Notes under the pieces: model-generated
Told to the model about the DNA's origin: nothing
The model's input: the letters and a program-made list of their open reading frames with translations, nothing else
Databases searched by the model: none
Translations under genes and position numbers: made by a program
Shown: positions 1-11,393 of the stretch, one piece after another
Layout: every line of letters begins with the position of its first letter
How positions within the stretch are numbered: the stretch's first letter is position 1
NCBI GenBank assembly: GCA_963573315.1
Contig: OY752141.1
Location: 1,860,001 to 1,924,000, forward strand
Direction: 5' to 3'
From: Entomortierella parvispora
Lineage: Eukaryota; Mortierellomycota; Mortierellomycetes; Mortierellales; Mortierellaceae
DNA length: 64,000 bases

Positions 1-1720
1 GCGGTCTTGATTTCTTCTCCGAGACGATTCAATTCCACTTTTTTCCCCATCTATCATATACATGCCATCCACGTCGTTCAGAAGATCCAACCAAACTGGC
101 CACGCGACTCTTCCCCACCATGCCTCAGAGAGATCTTCGACGACAAACGGTGATGGCGTTTTGTTATACAGAAAATGCCTGTGTCCGACCGAATAACAAG
201 AAACCATTAGATTTGTTGCATTGACAAAGTCACCTTCACACTATTCACTCTTGATTTTAAAAAAAATAATAATACTTGCCATTCTGCCGCGGTTCTAGTA
301 GCAAGATAGAGGTCGTGTAGTTCATCCTTGCTCGTTGTCAACACCTGAGGCGTAGGAATGCTGTAGGGATGGTGGCCATTCATCATACACTTTCTTAGAC
401 GTTCCAGATACCGGGCGGTTGAATGTGAAAGTTCAGGCAGATCAAACGATCTTTGCTTAGTGATCTCTCTCCACTCCTTCTCGGAGAAGAGCGACTTTGT
501 TGTTGGGCAAGACAAGTCGATGGTGTATGACCTGATGCTATTAAAACAGAGTTAAATGTGAGAATGGATCACCCTCTGCCATCAAAGACAACAATCTTCC
601 TTTACCTGATCGGAGCTCCATGTCTAAGAGTTGCTGAGAACAGCACTTTCTCAACTTCTCGGCCCGACGATTTGAGTTTCCAGAATCGACTGCTGTCCAG
701 CAGCCTGAAACGTTCTGTGCGGCGCTGTTTAAGGAGCTCGATAGACCTTTCAATCCTCTGGACGCCTTTGTTCGTCTTTCTTGCCTTTACATCCTTGCCA
801 TTTGTTGCATGTTCCTTGGCCCGGCGCTTCAAAGGCTCCAAGTCTAGTGAATGTAAATAGCAGACAACAGCAAATGAGTGAACTCTCATCTTGACACCCA
901 ACAGCACAACTGTTCAGAAGCTACTGCCACAATGTGCTTTGCATACTGTCTGTTTCGGTCCCCTTGACAGCCACATCGCTGGTTTCTTGGAGCGCTTCTT
1001 TCGACCTGGCAGGTATCTTATCGGTAGAACGGCAAATCCGCTGTGCTGTAGTCAATTCATGCTCTAACAAGACCAACACAGAATAAAAGCTGTTTAAGCA
1101 ACAGACCTGACTGCACCTGTCATTAAAAATTTGTATACAGCTCATTTGCGTTCTTTCTTCTAACCTTCAGTATCTGACGGATAGGGAACCTGATCGGTCG
1201 ATGGACCAGTCTTCGGTAGAAACAAAAGATTGTCAAAGTCGTCCTCGCCATACACCTCACCCGCATGGTGGTGCTGTGTATGAAGATGTGCCGACGACAA
1301 AGACGAGTATGAATAGCCACTGCCACTCTGCACTTTGTCCTTGTACGACTCTACTGAGCGCGCTCCAATGTTCACGGCAAGGTCATCTGACGCAACATCC
1401 AGAAAGGAGCACGACAGTAAAAGGTTTCGCTGATTCTGGCCACGTTCTGACTCACAGTAGTTCAGCAATTTAGCCATCGATGTCCTCAGTTTGAAACGCT
1501 TCCACGTGGACATGGTCCTGAGACCTTCCACAAAGCCCTTGGTGTCGCCTCCGTTTTGCGCCGCATAGACTTCGGGCAACCACTGGACTGGTTTAGCATT
1601 TTGAAAAAATTCGTCCAGCTCTCCCATTTTTCCTTTTATCAACGGGTTCGGCGTGCTGGGGTCAAGTATGGGTCTTCGGCCAACAGGTGTCAGAGCTGTG
1701 TTTGGGAGTGGTAACGACAT
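1..1720 (-). CDS. Unrecognised multi-exon protein, 5' part (runs off the left edge)
   Basis: I do not recognise a named family. Five exons join in phase on the minus strand: 1720-1165, 1045-947, 843-606, 537-280 and 178-1, and the frame is still open at the window edge, so the C-terminus is missing. The ATG at 1720 is the first in this frame. The last intron (279-179) has a GC donor (GCAAGT) and an AG acceptor; the GT alternative 4 nt away breaks the frame. The N-terminal part (about 185 aa) is Ser/His rich, then comes a basic segment around residues 220-295. The visible end has a Trp-rich stretch with EAWW followed by MIDGEKSGIESSRRRN. That DGEK...SSxRRN pattern resembles a motif I associate with large uncharacterised protein families of Mortierella-type fungi with nuclease-like cores. 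The link is from memory and unverified. It could also be a domesticated transposon gene. Confidence 0.6.
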
Positions 1721-2763
1721 ATCGTGAAAAGCTGGAGCATAGTAAATGGCGACAAAACATGTTAGAGTTGGACCGATACACTATCAAATTCAACAGGTAA
1801 CCTGTCCCGTGACAATGATATACCCAATACTTCACCTTGATGCACCTGCCCAGACGACAACAGTGCACCGAAGTGGCATCTCCTGCAGCCCAGTGGCACA
1901 TCAGGAGTATAGGGATCAGAGACTCTGACTAGCATTCTCGTCATACCCCCCTGCAGCCCCGTGGCACATCAAGGTGGTAGTGTCGGAGAAGGAAGCAAGC
2001 ATTCTCATCGCACCCCCACCAAGCACACTTGTTTACAATATAGCAAAAAGAGAAGAACCAACGCGACAAATAAAACACGAACGGGATGTACCTGCCCAGA
2101 CGACAACAGTACATCAAGATGTCTTCTCCTGCAGCCCCATGGCACATCAGGATGTGTGGAATTCATGAGAGGAGCATTTGACAAAGGTTGGGGGAAGGAG
2201 ATTTTCTCATGACTCCACGCGACATCACGCTCGCGGGCCCATAATTAAAGTTACCTTTTGATCTGAAAGAACTGGAGCGGCGGCGGTATACAGGCGTTTT
2301 GCAAAGCAGAGGCAGGAGAGCTGGAATGACGCAGGATGGATGGAGGCGAGGGGATGACAAACGGTGATTGAGGTGTCCTTGACGCGTCAAAACTCAAAAT
2401 TGAAGAACGGTGTCGGCGCAGCACAAGGCATAAAAATACGGTGACGTAAGGCTATTATTAACCCCAGCTTAAAAATTGTCCTGATTTAAAAATTGAATTT
2501 CAGTATCCAAAAAAATAGATCGGCGAGACACGCTCATTTCTCGGTAACGGTCTCTCTTCTCTCTCTTCTCTTCTCTTCTCGTCTTGTCTGCTCCTTGCCT
2601 TTGCTCTGCCCCAGTCCACACCCACACCTACACCTGCAACTTCGTGTCCTCATCCTGCCCTTGCAAACACCCACACAACAAATACCGCACGCACATCCTC
2701 ACTTTCTCCACATACACATCACGTTCATATACCCCAAACGATCCCCTTCCTCGTCCCCTACAC
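1721..2763. other. Intergenic region with repeat copies and chitin synthase upstream sequence
   Basis: This 1-kb gap separates the 5' end of the first gene from the chitin synthase start. It holds three copies of a dispersed repeat (listed separately) and a CT-rich tract at about 2550-2600 just upstream of the chitin synthase ATG, a common look for fungal 5' leaders. The open frames here are short and begin inside the repeats, so I do not call them genes. Confidence 0.6.
1841..2149 (+). repeat. Dispersed 63-bp repeat, copies A-C
   Basis: Three copies of one unit lie here: 1841-1903 and 2087-2149 (63 bp each) and a 3' fragment at 1950-1971. The unit begins TG(C/T)ACCTGCCC, has a variable middle, and ends CTCCTGCAGCCC followed by TGGCACATCA. 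The same unit recurs in reverse orientation at 7303-7670, about 5.4 kb away. No terminal inverted repeats or coding potential were seen. It may be a minisatellite that spreads or a very short non-autonomous element. Confidence 0.8.
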
Positions 2764-5700
2764 ATGTCACGACCAAACAACAACCAATACCCACCGCAGG
2801 GCGGTCCTCCCTCTCCAAACCACCAGCAGCCGTACTATGCCAGGCCGCCCCAGAGATCACAGACCAGCCACTCCGTGCGAGCACCACCCTCCCCCCCGCA
2901 CATGAACGGAGGAGGAAGTCCCTATCATCCTCAGCAACAACATTACCCTCCACAACAGTCAATTGGATATGGTGGCCCTGGCGGCTACACCAACGACCAT
3001 CAAGTCTACCCCATCGATGAGGGTGACGGTGCAGGGCTCATGAGGAACCAGGGCATGATGGCTGGCCGTCGTCCTGGTCCTCATTCTGCTCCGATGCGGT
3101 CGGCGACCATGGGACATGCTCCCGATCGAAGTGGATCCCCCCACAATGGCCCAGGACCACAGCACAAACACCCCTGGGCAGGTGGACCCAGGTTGGACCG
3201 AGCTGCGACCATGAACCGGAGGGTAAGCGCAACTTTTAATGATCTACTCCATGCAAGAACAGGATATTAAAATAGGAGTGGAGGAAGAAGAAGTATGGGG
3301 ATGGGAGGGCTCTCAAGTCGGTCAAGAAGGGTTTGACTGATGCAGAGGGAGCGGGAGGAATATGAATATGTATTGGAAAGAAGGGCGAAAATGAGTCTCG
3401 GCTATTCCTGGTATATTATTTCGACTCCTAAACAATTGAAGGAACGACAGACAGTCTGGAGAGCCAAACTTTTTTTTTGTTCTTTGGATGGCTGCATGTG
3501 TACTTACCCCACTTCCTTCTCCATCTTCTTATACCTAGTCTGTCTGTCATGTGCCCCTTACCGATGGTAATCTCGTCATGGACTGCCCTGTCCCCCAGCA
3601 ACTTCTCGAGAACGCCCACTTCAAGGGCGAGCGCGAGTTTGAGTACATGCGCTATACAGCCGCGACCTGCGATCCCAACGACTTTTTCAAAGAGCGGTAC
3701 ACTCTCCGACCAACCATTTACCAACGCCAAACAGAGCTTTTCATCGTCATGACCATGTACAACGAGGATGATGAGCTTTTCATCAAGACCATGGGATCAG
3801 TCATGAAGAACATTGCCCACCTCTGCACTAGAGCCAAATCCAGGACCTGGGGCAAGGACGGGTGGAAAAAAGTAGTCGTCTGTGTGGTTGCCGACGGAAG
3901 AACAAAATGCCACCCTCGTGTGCTCAAGGTTCTGGCAGCCATGGGCGCTTATCAGGAGGGCATTGCCAAGGACACGGTTGCCGGCAAACCCGTGACAGCA
4001 CATATTTACGAATACACAACTCAAGTAATGGTCGACTCTGACCTTAAACTTCGCAGTGCCGACCGCGGTATCGTCCCTGTCCAGATCCTTTTCTGTCTCA
4101 AGGAGAAGAATGCCAAAAAGCTAAACTCTCATCGATGGTTCTTCAATGCGTTTGCACCTCAACTCAACCCCAATGTCTGTATCCTGCTCGATGTCGGTAC
4201 CAAACCATCGGGAACAAGTATCTATCACCTCTGGAAGGCTTTTGATCGGGATTCGTCTATAGGCGGCGCCTGTGGAGAAATCTGCGCGGATTTGGGACCG
4301 AACTGTAGCAACTTGCTGAACCCTTTGGTAGCATCACAGAATTTTGAGTACAAGATGTCCAACATCCTTGACAAGCCACTTGAATCTGTCTTTGGATATA
4401 TTTCTGTACTTCCTGGAGCTTTCTCGGCATACAGATACAAGGCTCTCAAGGACTCCTCGCCAGGTGTCGGACCACTATCCTCATACTTCAAGGGCGAGAC
4501 CATGCACACCTCTGGAGATGCTGGCATCTTTGAGTCAAACATGTACCTTGCCGAGGATCGCATCCTGTGCTTTGAGTTGGTCGCCAAGAAGAACGAGGCC
4601 TGGCTTCTCCGCTACGTCAAGTCAGCCAAAGCCGAGACCGATGTCCCAGATTCAATCGGAGAGTTCATTTCCCAACGACGTCGATGGTTAAACGGCTCCT
4701 TCTTTGCTGCGTTCTACTCGTTGGCTCATTTCACGCGCGTCTTGTCTTCGGGACAGGGCTTCTTCCGCAAGATCTTTTTGATGATCGAGTTTCTCTACAA
4801 TGCCATCAACCTGATTTTCAATTGGTTCTCGCTCGCCAACTTTTACCTCACGTTTTACTTCCTGACGACAGCGGCCAACAATAACGCGAACCACGACTTT
4901 TCGCCATTCGGTTCGCATGGACGTGCCGTATTTTCTGTTTTACGACCCATCTATCTTGCGGCCATTATCACAGTGTTTATTTCCTCCATGGGAAACCGAC
5001 CTCAGGGATCAAGGATCATCTACATTTTGGCTATTTTTCTCTTTGCGGTGATTATGGGCGTGATGTTGTACTTGGCCGCCGCAACCGTAGTCGCCGTAGT
5101 CTTGCCACAGTGGGGTCATTACTCACATATGCTTGAGTTACTCAAAGTCCAGGGACCTTTTCGTGACACTGTCATCTCGTTGGCGTCAACCTATGGCCTG
5201 TACATTGTTGCATCTCTGATGCACTTTGAGCCGTGGCATATGATTACCTCATTTGTTCCATATCTTTTCCTGCTGCCGGCCTATGTCAACATCTTGATGG
5301 TGTATGCATTCTGTAACACACACGATGTGTCCTGGGGAACCAAGGGAGACAACAAGGCCGAAGAGCTTGGTGGAGCGACCAAGGTGACAGGCAAGGATGG
5401 AAAAGAAGTGATCAAGCTGGAGAAGCCCACCTCCAGAGAGGACATTGATGCCGTCTATATGCTGAATATGCAAGAGTTGTCAGTTCGACCAAATGCCGTC
5501 AGGGAAAAGAGAGATGCTAAGACCAAGAAGGAGGACTATTACAAGTTGTTCCGAACGCGTCTGGTCTTGACATGGATGTTCACGAACGCGGCTTTGATTA
5601 TTGCGATGACAAACAGTTTTACGTTTGAGAAGGATGATGTGAAACAGGAGGTACCGCACAAGGACGACATGTTCAACCCATACTTATCCATGATCTTTTG

Positions 5701-5776
5701 GTCTGTTGCCGCCCTCAGCGCTGTCCGTTTTACGGGGTCGACCATGTACTTGATCCTCCGTGCGCTCTTTGGATAA
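2764..5776 (+). CDS. Chitin synthase (class I-II-like)
   Basis: Polymerises GlcNAc from UDP-GlcNAc into chitin at the plasma membrane. The catalytic exon 3539-5776 carries the family's marks: a conserved start of the synthase region ([10 protein letters not shown]), [15 protein letters not shown], the EDRILC motif and the QRRRWLNGS product-binding motif, followed by several membrane segments up to the C-terminus. Exon 1 (2764-3222) encodes 153 residues rich in Pro, Gln and Gly, usual for the disordered N-terminus of these enzymes. A second exon starting at 3276 (after intron 3223-3275) reads [16 protein letters not shown] in frame, but a TGA follows at 3363. The only donor in the phase needed by acceptor 3538 is a weak GTCAAG at 3321. 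The exon 2/3 junction is therefore uncertain; a missed exon or a sequence error is possible. The identity as chitin synthase is secure. Confidence 0.93.
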
Positions 5777-7874
5777 AAGTTTTTCGTGCTATCAGACAAC
5801 GTTGTTTAGGCAAACAAAAGAGACATAGTTACATGTTTATGTTTGGTCAATTGCTTTACCCAAACCATTCTAGCGCAATAATACAGCCACAGTGTCGATT
5901 CCCAAGAAGAACATGTGCAGGAGAATAAAAGCATTTCTTCTCTCGCCTTTTTCTCGCCGCTTCTTCCTCAACCAACATTTCGCTCATATACCTTCTCACT
6001 CCTCCACTCCACTTCATTCAAATGTAACAGACACATGGTTGCCAAGTCAAGAGCCAGGATCCTTCATCAAGCATCTTATTGTAGACGTCGAGCCGTTCAC
6101 CAGCCAGCGTTCAAGTTGCGAGGATGGGCTGAAGACCAGAAACGGACAGTGCCCAGGTGCAACACAATCGATCCAGGAAATGGACTCTCATCTCCCCGCC
6201 GTCAGAGGACCTGGCGTAAATATCATGGAGCATCTTCGATAGCCCGAAATATTCGATCAGAATTTTACAACGAACGGATCGAGCCGACGCTACCAAAGCC
6301 ACGCGTGGGATGCCAAGAGAGCTTTTCACGAGGAGTTCCTAGTACCGCGGATCGTTTGTTGAGGTTGGTAGAAGGATCTATTGGTGCTAAAGAGATTTTA
6401 TGTCATATTTGCTTTTGGACTTGGAAAATTCGGCTCCAGTTCTCGCCTTTCGACGCTCCACACTACCCTTCGTTTGGTTTTTTTGTTCAATTGATTGGTG
6501 GGTGTCTTGCACCACAGGTGGTACCGTGAAGAATCCACATGGATTTGGATGGCAACTTTCGTGTATTTATTAATCAAAATATAACTAGGTACGGTCCCAT
6601 GGCTATATTGTAGGATTGTTAAACGATCCATAGTCTTTTTGCGAGAGCCGTGGGACACCGTTCCACAGAGATGTGATGGCAGGCCATAATATGGTGAGTG
6701 CCGTGCAGGACACCTGCTTCACCAATAGCGACCGCTTTATGCAGCCTGTTGATGAGCAAGGGCGCTACCTTTGGATGGAGGAAGATGAAATCAAGCGCAA
6801 CACAGACGAGCAGGCGGAGGATGTCTGCGCCATTTGTAAGTAGCCACCACGGCCGGCTGGCCGTTGACGGTAAATTGGGGACTGAATCAAGCGTCATCTG
6901 GGGAACCACGCGATAATGGATAGCGCACCAGAATCTGATGATAACACCAACATAGGTAGCAGTAGCTGCGGATACTGGGACCTCATCAAAGATAAAAGCC
7001 CAGTGAAGACTCCACACCGGGGCGGATTAGGCGGCTATCCAGAGCGACCAGGGAGCTCAGCAGCGCCAGATCCAATACTGGACTAACACCTGCACCTGTG
7101 ACGGCAGCGCCCCTTAATTCCTACGTTTCAGTGACGAAGTTCAGGCCTCGCGTACGTAAAAATGGAGCCTCACTGAACTGCATTCTCCCTGTTGCCTTTT
7201 CTTCTTTTCATCGCTGTTGCACTAAACTAATCAAAAAGGTATGATCTCACAGCACAGCGGGTGTGATGTCGCGTATAGGTCTTCACGGAACTGTACATAT
7301 CCTGATGTGTCAAAGGGCTGCAGGAGAAGATATCTTGATTGCATACTGTCGAAGGGCAGGTGCATCTCACTTGCCTCGAATGACCCACGGCGACATGTAC
7401 TATTCTCTTTCCCTCGCTTTTGCGAGGGTTCGAGGCAATATGTCTTTTGCGAGGATGCGAGGCAGTAGTTGACTTGGATTACTTTACTTATTGATGAGAA
7501 AGTAATTTGGCTCAGCGAGGGTGCGATGAGAATTCTTGCCAGATTCTTTGATCCTCGTACTCCTGATGTGTCAAAGGGCTGCAGGAGATGCCACCTTGGC
7601 GTGTACTGTCAAAGGGCAGATGCGTCACTGGTTTAGTGTCCTGAGTGTATACTGTCGAAGGGCAGGTGCATTCATTGTTATGACTTCAATCAATGCTAGT
7701 AGAAAAGTAACTGTTCTATTTTTTTCATTCAGAACACAAATAGAGAACCGTCATGACTTTGCGTTTACCTCAGTCTGCACGCACTCCGAAATGCTTTCAT
7801 ATCCGAGTTGGCATCGACACCCCAAATCCTCTGACTCGTGAGAAATCTTTGACACTGGATTTCAGCAGTTTTCG
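5777..7874. other. Gene-poor region with possible small relic gene
   Basis: Two kilobases follow the chitin synthase without a gene I can support. At 5930-6030 a CT-rich leader-like stretch precedes an ATG at 6038, but the frames behind it do not look coding. At 6676-6835 on the plus strand an open stretch with coding-like composition (NSDRFMQPVDEQGRYLWMEE inside it) ends at a GTAAGT donor. If spliced it meets a stop soon after, so it may be a tiny gene or a relic of one. The rest holds repeat copies D-F (7303-7670). Confidence 0.35.
7303..7670 (-). repeat. Dispersed 63-bp repeat, copies D-F (reverse orientation)
   Basis: Copies at 7303-7364 and 7564-7624 and a fragment at 7645-7670 are the reverse complement of the unit at 1841-2149. 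They read TGATGTGTCAAAGGGCTGCA at their left end and GGGCAGGTGCA at their right end. The ends are well conserved and the middle varies, as in copies A-C. Confidence 0.8.
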
Positions 7875-9074
7875 CTACTTGAACCACCGCATCTGGGCAA
7901 CCAACCCTTGAACGTGCAGTTCTTGATGAGTCTTCATAAGCTCCAATCGAAGTTTCCTTTGCTGTTCCAATTCTGCAAAGAGTCCTTTAACGGCCGTAGG
8001 CCGATCCGGATGAAAAAGATGAAAGACCGAACTGGAACCAAAGAGGTCTTTGGGCGTCGGCGCCGCAGGATAGACATGGGTCAAGGTTCGAATAAGCATG
8101 CGAACATCCGCGATGGTCTTGTCTATCACTTGGAGTTCAGCAAGTCTCTCCGTGCTTGCTTCATGTAACGCCACTGTCAATGCCACCGATGCTGAAGAGA
8201 GTGGTCCGGAAGTCTCGTCAGTGGATCTAGAGTTGCTGACAGGCAAGTGAGATCTCTCTGCTGCTTCAGCTGCCGCCATGGTGTTGGTGTTGGTCGCGAC
8301 ACTGCTTTCGCGTTGTCGTTCTGTCCGAAGGGGAAAGGTGAAAAAAATAGGCTTTTAGGATTTTTTTTTTTTTTTACATTGGACAATTGATTTCGAAAAA
8401 GACCCGAAAAGTGGACACGAATTCCTACCTGATTGTGCTTGCACGCCGATCCATTGTATTCTCAGCGCTTGACGTGCTTTCAACAGGCGCTGGCGTTCCT
8501 TCGCAAGTCCTGAGTGGCATTTCTGTGGATTTGAGTGGTATAGCTCAAGCGAATTCAACTCTCGAAAGGTTGTCAGGGGTGTCCTAGAAGTCGACGACGG
8601 CAATTCTTGTTCCGCGATGAGAACAGCAATTTCAGAGAGGAGTCTTTTCACTTTGACTAGATCTTGGTCGACTTCAATCAGGAGCAGCTCGCTTTGGGAG
8701 AATTGAGGAGAATCTGTGGGTGGAATATGAGGCGCTGATGCAGTGGCCAGCGCAGATGAAGGGGGAGGCATGGAGCTAGCCAGAGCAATTGGAAGACATT
8801 GTTCATCAGGAATCGATCCAGAGTCACTCTCTTGAGTGGTCACTGGCGTCAAGGACGGAGAAGGAGGTGTTAATCGTATGGAAGAGGACGATTCGGACAG
8901 AACGCTGGCTGGACGCGAAGCCTGAGTGTCGCCAGCCAGGTGAAAAGCAAACGCGCCGTACGCAGGAGGAGGATTCAAGTCAATCTCGTCGTCTCTCCTT
9001 TCTTGGGTTGTGGGAGATGATGAGGCAAGCATGGCAGAGGCTGTGAGCGTGGATGAGGATGGTGAGGCGAGCAT
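7875..9074 (-). CDS. Uncharacterised protein with PPxY motif and helical C-terminus (intact copy of a tandem pair)
   Basis: I do not recognise the family. Two exons (9074-8429 and 8320-7875) join in phase around a 108-nt intron (8428-8321, donor GTAGGA, acceptor CAG) to give 363 aa. The start at 9074 is the first ATG that lies within the region shared with the neighbouring copy. N-terminal features are low-complexity Ser/Thr/Pro and the conserved block EIDLNPPPAYGAFAFHLAG, which includes a PPAY sequence of the type bound by WW domains. Two helical blocks follow, one before the intron (residues about 150-215) and one in exon 2 built like HEASTERLAELQVIDKTI. No membrane segment or signal peptide is seen. 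A decayed second copy lies directly upstream (9667-10500). Function is unknown. Confidence 0.6.
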
Positions 9075-9666
9075 GGGTATTGCGGTGGAAATGGATGAGG
9101 ATGAGTGAGTGAGAGAAAGAGAGAAAGAAAGAGTCAGTAAGTGGAATAAAAGGATAAATCTGAAAGAACAGGGAGTGGGCAAATTGACCAAGAGTCGACG
9201 GTCGATGTGCTGTGTTTCTGTATGTGCAACCACCGGGCTGTGGACGATCAACTGCTCCTTGTCGTTGTCTAAACCTTCTGCTGGACAAAAACACCGCTTC
9301 CTTGCTCCACTGTCCAGGTGCATGAACTACTGTTCTGAACGCTGAGGTACAGCTCCGTTGGTGCCACATTGTAAATGCAATAGAATCCTACCTGCCTTTC
9401 ACAATCACGTTAAAGCCTTCCCTCCGCCATCCCCTCCCTCTCCTCTAATCTGCCATCTCCGAACTTAAACTTGACCGAAACGACTGCATTGCCTCTCTTC
9501 GCTGGACTGCATCACCACCGCAGTATATTGTAGTCTACCTCCACCCAACAGTTGCTGTGTTTCTCACTCTCATTCCTTGTTTTCTCTCTGGGCTGTTGGG
9601 TGTGACAAGAGTCGTAGCCATTCTAAAAAAAATACATGAAAAAAGCTACTCGAGAGCACCTGAGGC

Positions 9667-10500
9667 AAACTTGAACCACCGCATCTGGGCAAGCCAACCC
9701 TTGATTGAACATGCAAATTCCGATGGGTTTTCGAAAGTTCCAGTCGAAGATTCCTTTGTAGCTCCGGTTCTATCAACTGACCGAAGATGAAGAGGCAACT
9801 TTGACGAAAAAAAAGTTCTTTTGGCGCGGTGTGCGATATTGCGCGGTCATAGTTCGAAAGAGGAAGCGAATCTCTGATATGGTCTTGTCCACCTCTTGGA
9901 TTTCGGCAAGTCTCTCCGTATTAGCTTCATGTAAAGCAGGCGCCAATATCGTTATCGCGGAGGCCGAAGCGAGCGGCCTAGAGATATCGTCATGGGTTCC
10001 AGAGGTACCAACAGGTAAATGAGATTGAAAACGCGACGCAGAGGAAGCCACGGCATTATTTTCCTGTTGTCGGTCTGCCCGTAGGATAATCAGTGAAAAG
10101 ACAATGGTAACGCGCTTTTTTTTCTTCTCCAGAACCTGGTCATGGCCTGTTTCTTTGTGGGGAACATCAAAATGATTGACCCAAACTGTTAAAAAACTGA
10201 TTGTGCTTGCATGCGGAGGCCAGTGTATATGAAGGGGGAGTCAAGCACCAAAGCAATTGAACGATTTTACTCATCAAGAGTCGATCCAGAGACACTCTCT
10301 TGAGTAGTCAATGGCGACAAAGACAGAGAAGGAGGTGCTAGTGACCTGGAGGAGGACGATTCGAACAGCATGCTGACTGGATGCGAAGGCTTGATGTTGC
10401 CAGCCAGGTGAAACGCAAACGCGCCGTACACGGGAGGAGGGTTCAAGTCAATTTCATCATCTCCCCTTTCTTGGATGGCATGAGGAGGCAAGGCGAGCAT
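9667..10500 (-). pseudogene. Decayed tandem copy of the 7875-9074 gene
   Basis: The same order of blocks as the intact neighbour is recognisable: EIDLNPPPVYGAFAFHLAG near 10440, the exon-1 end MQAQS near 10210, the HEANTERLAEIQEVDKTI block near 9910 and LRLELSKTHRNLHVQ near 9740. About 300 bp of exon 1 (the first helical block) is deleted, a stretch is missing around 9775 where a TGA interrupts the frame, and a small insertion shifts the frame near 9690. The shared sequence continues upstream of the start (ACCGGGCT-containing segment near 10650 versus 9235), so the duplication included the promoter region. Confidence 0.75.
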
Positions 10501-11393
10501 AGATATCGTGGTGGACGGGGACTAGAAAGAGAGAAATAGTGGAGAAAGTCGATGAGGGGATTGTACGACAAAAGCTTGAAAGAACAAGGTCGTGCTCAAC
10601 GGTCGACAGTTGATGTCCTGTGAGTGAGAGCGCGTGTGCATGACATGATAGCCACCGGGCTCCGACAGGCTGTCTGCTGCTGTCCCTGTCCCTGTCTGAG
10701 GGAGAAGAGTCAGTAACGCTAATTCCTTTCTGCCCCTGCACCCTGCTGCACCCTGCCAAAAAAAGAGACTAGCGAAACGCGTGAACTATCGTTCTGCAGG
10801 CCACGATGTGGCCCGTTGGTGGTCACATAGCAAACTCCATTTGTCTTCATAGAATTCGAATTCTAACTGTCAACAACTACGCCACGATGATAACGATAGC
10901 AGAGGAGACAGGAGGGTGCTCTGCTGAGGAAAAAAAAACTCTCCTTTCCCCCTCTCCTCCGATCGGCCGCTTTGGAACTTGAGTCCATCGCATGCTCGAT
11001 TGTCATTTGTCCTTTTTGTTTTTTGGCGAACACTATTCTTGTTGCAACCCTTTTCTTGAGACGTAAGAGGGTCGGGACGGTGGTCTGCAATGCGGCCCAT
11101 GCGCCCCTCCACCATCTTCCCCCCGCACCCTTGTGCTCTGCTCACACACCGCAACTGCTTCAGTACCTCCAGGTGTGTTGTCCTCGGCAAATTTAGACCT
11201 ACAACACTGTTGAAATAGGGTCTTGTCCTCTCTGCGAGAACCCGTTCCCTCAAGAGGCCATTGCTCTTTGTTTTCATCTCTCTTCTCTTTCTACTTTTGT
11301 CCTCTATTTCTCCACAGACCTCTCTACAAAACCTTTTTTTGTTTTTTTCTGCCATTCTCATCCTTTCCCTCCATTGTTACATCAAAGAGCGTC
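10501..11393. promoter_or_regulatory. Upstream region of the transporter and of the decayed copy
   Basis: About 0.9 kb between the divergent starts of the decayed copy and the sugar transporter. The last 170 bp before the transporter ATG is strongly CT/T rich (11230-11390), typical of a fungal 5' leader. No gene is supported here; small frames are short and lack family signals. Confidence 0.5.

Noticed and set aside
6619-7017. 132-codon minus-strand frame
   Set aside because: No family signal; the opposite strand has a more coding-like composition over the same stretch.
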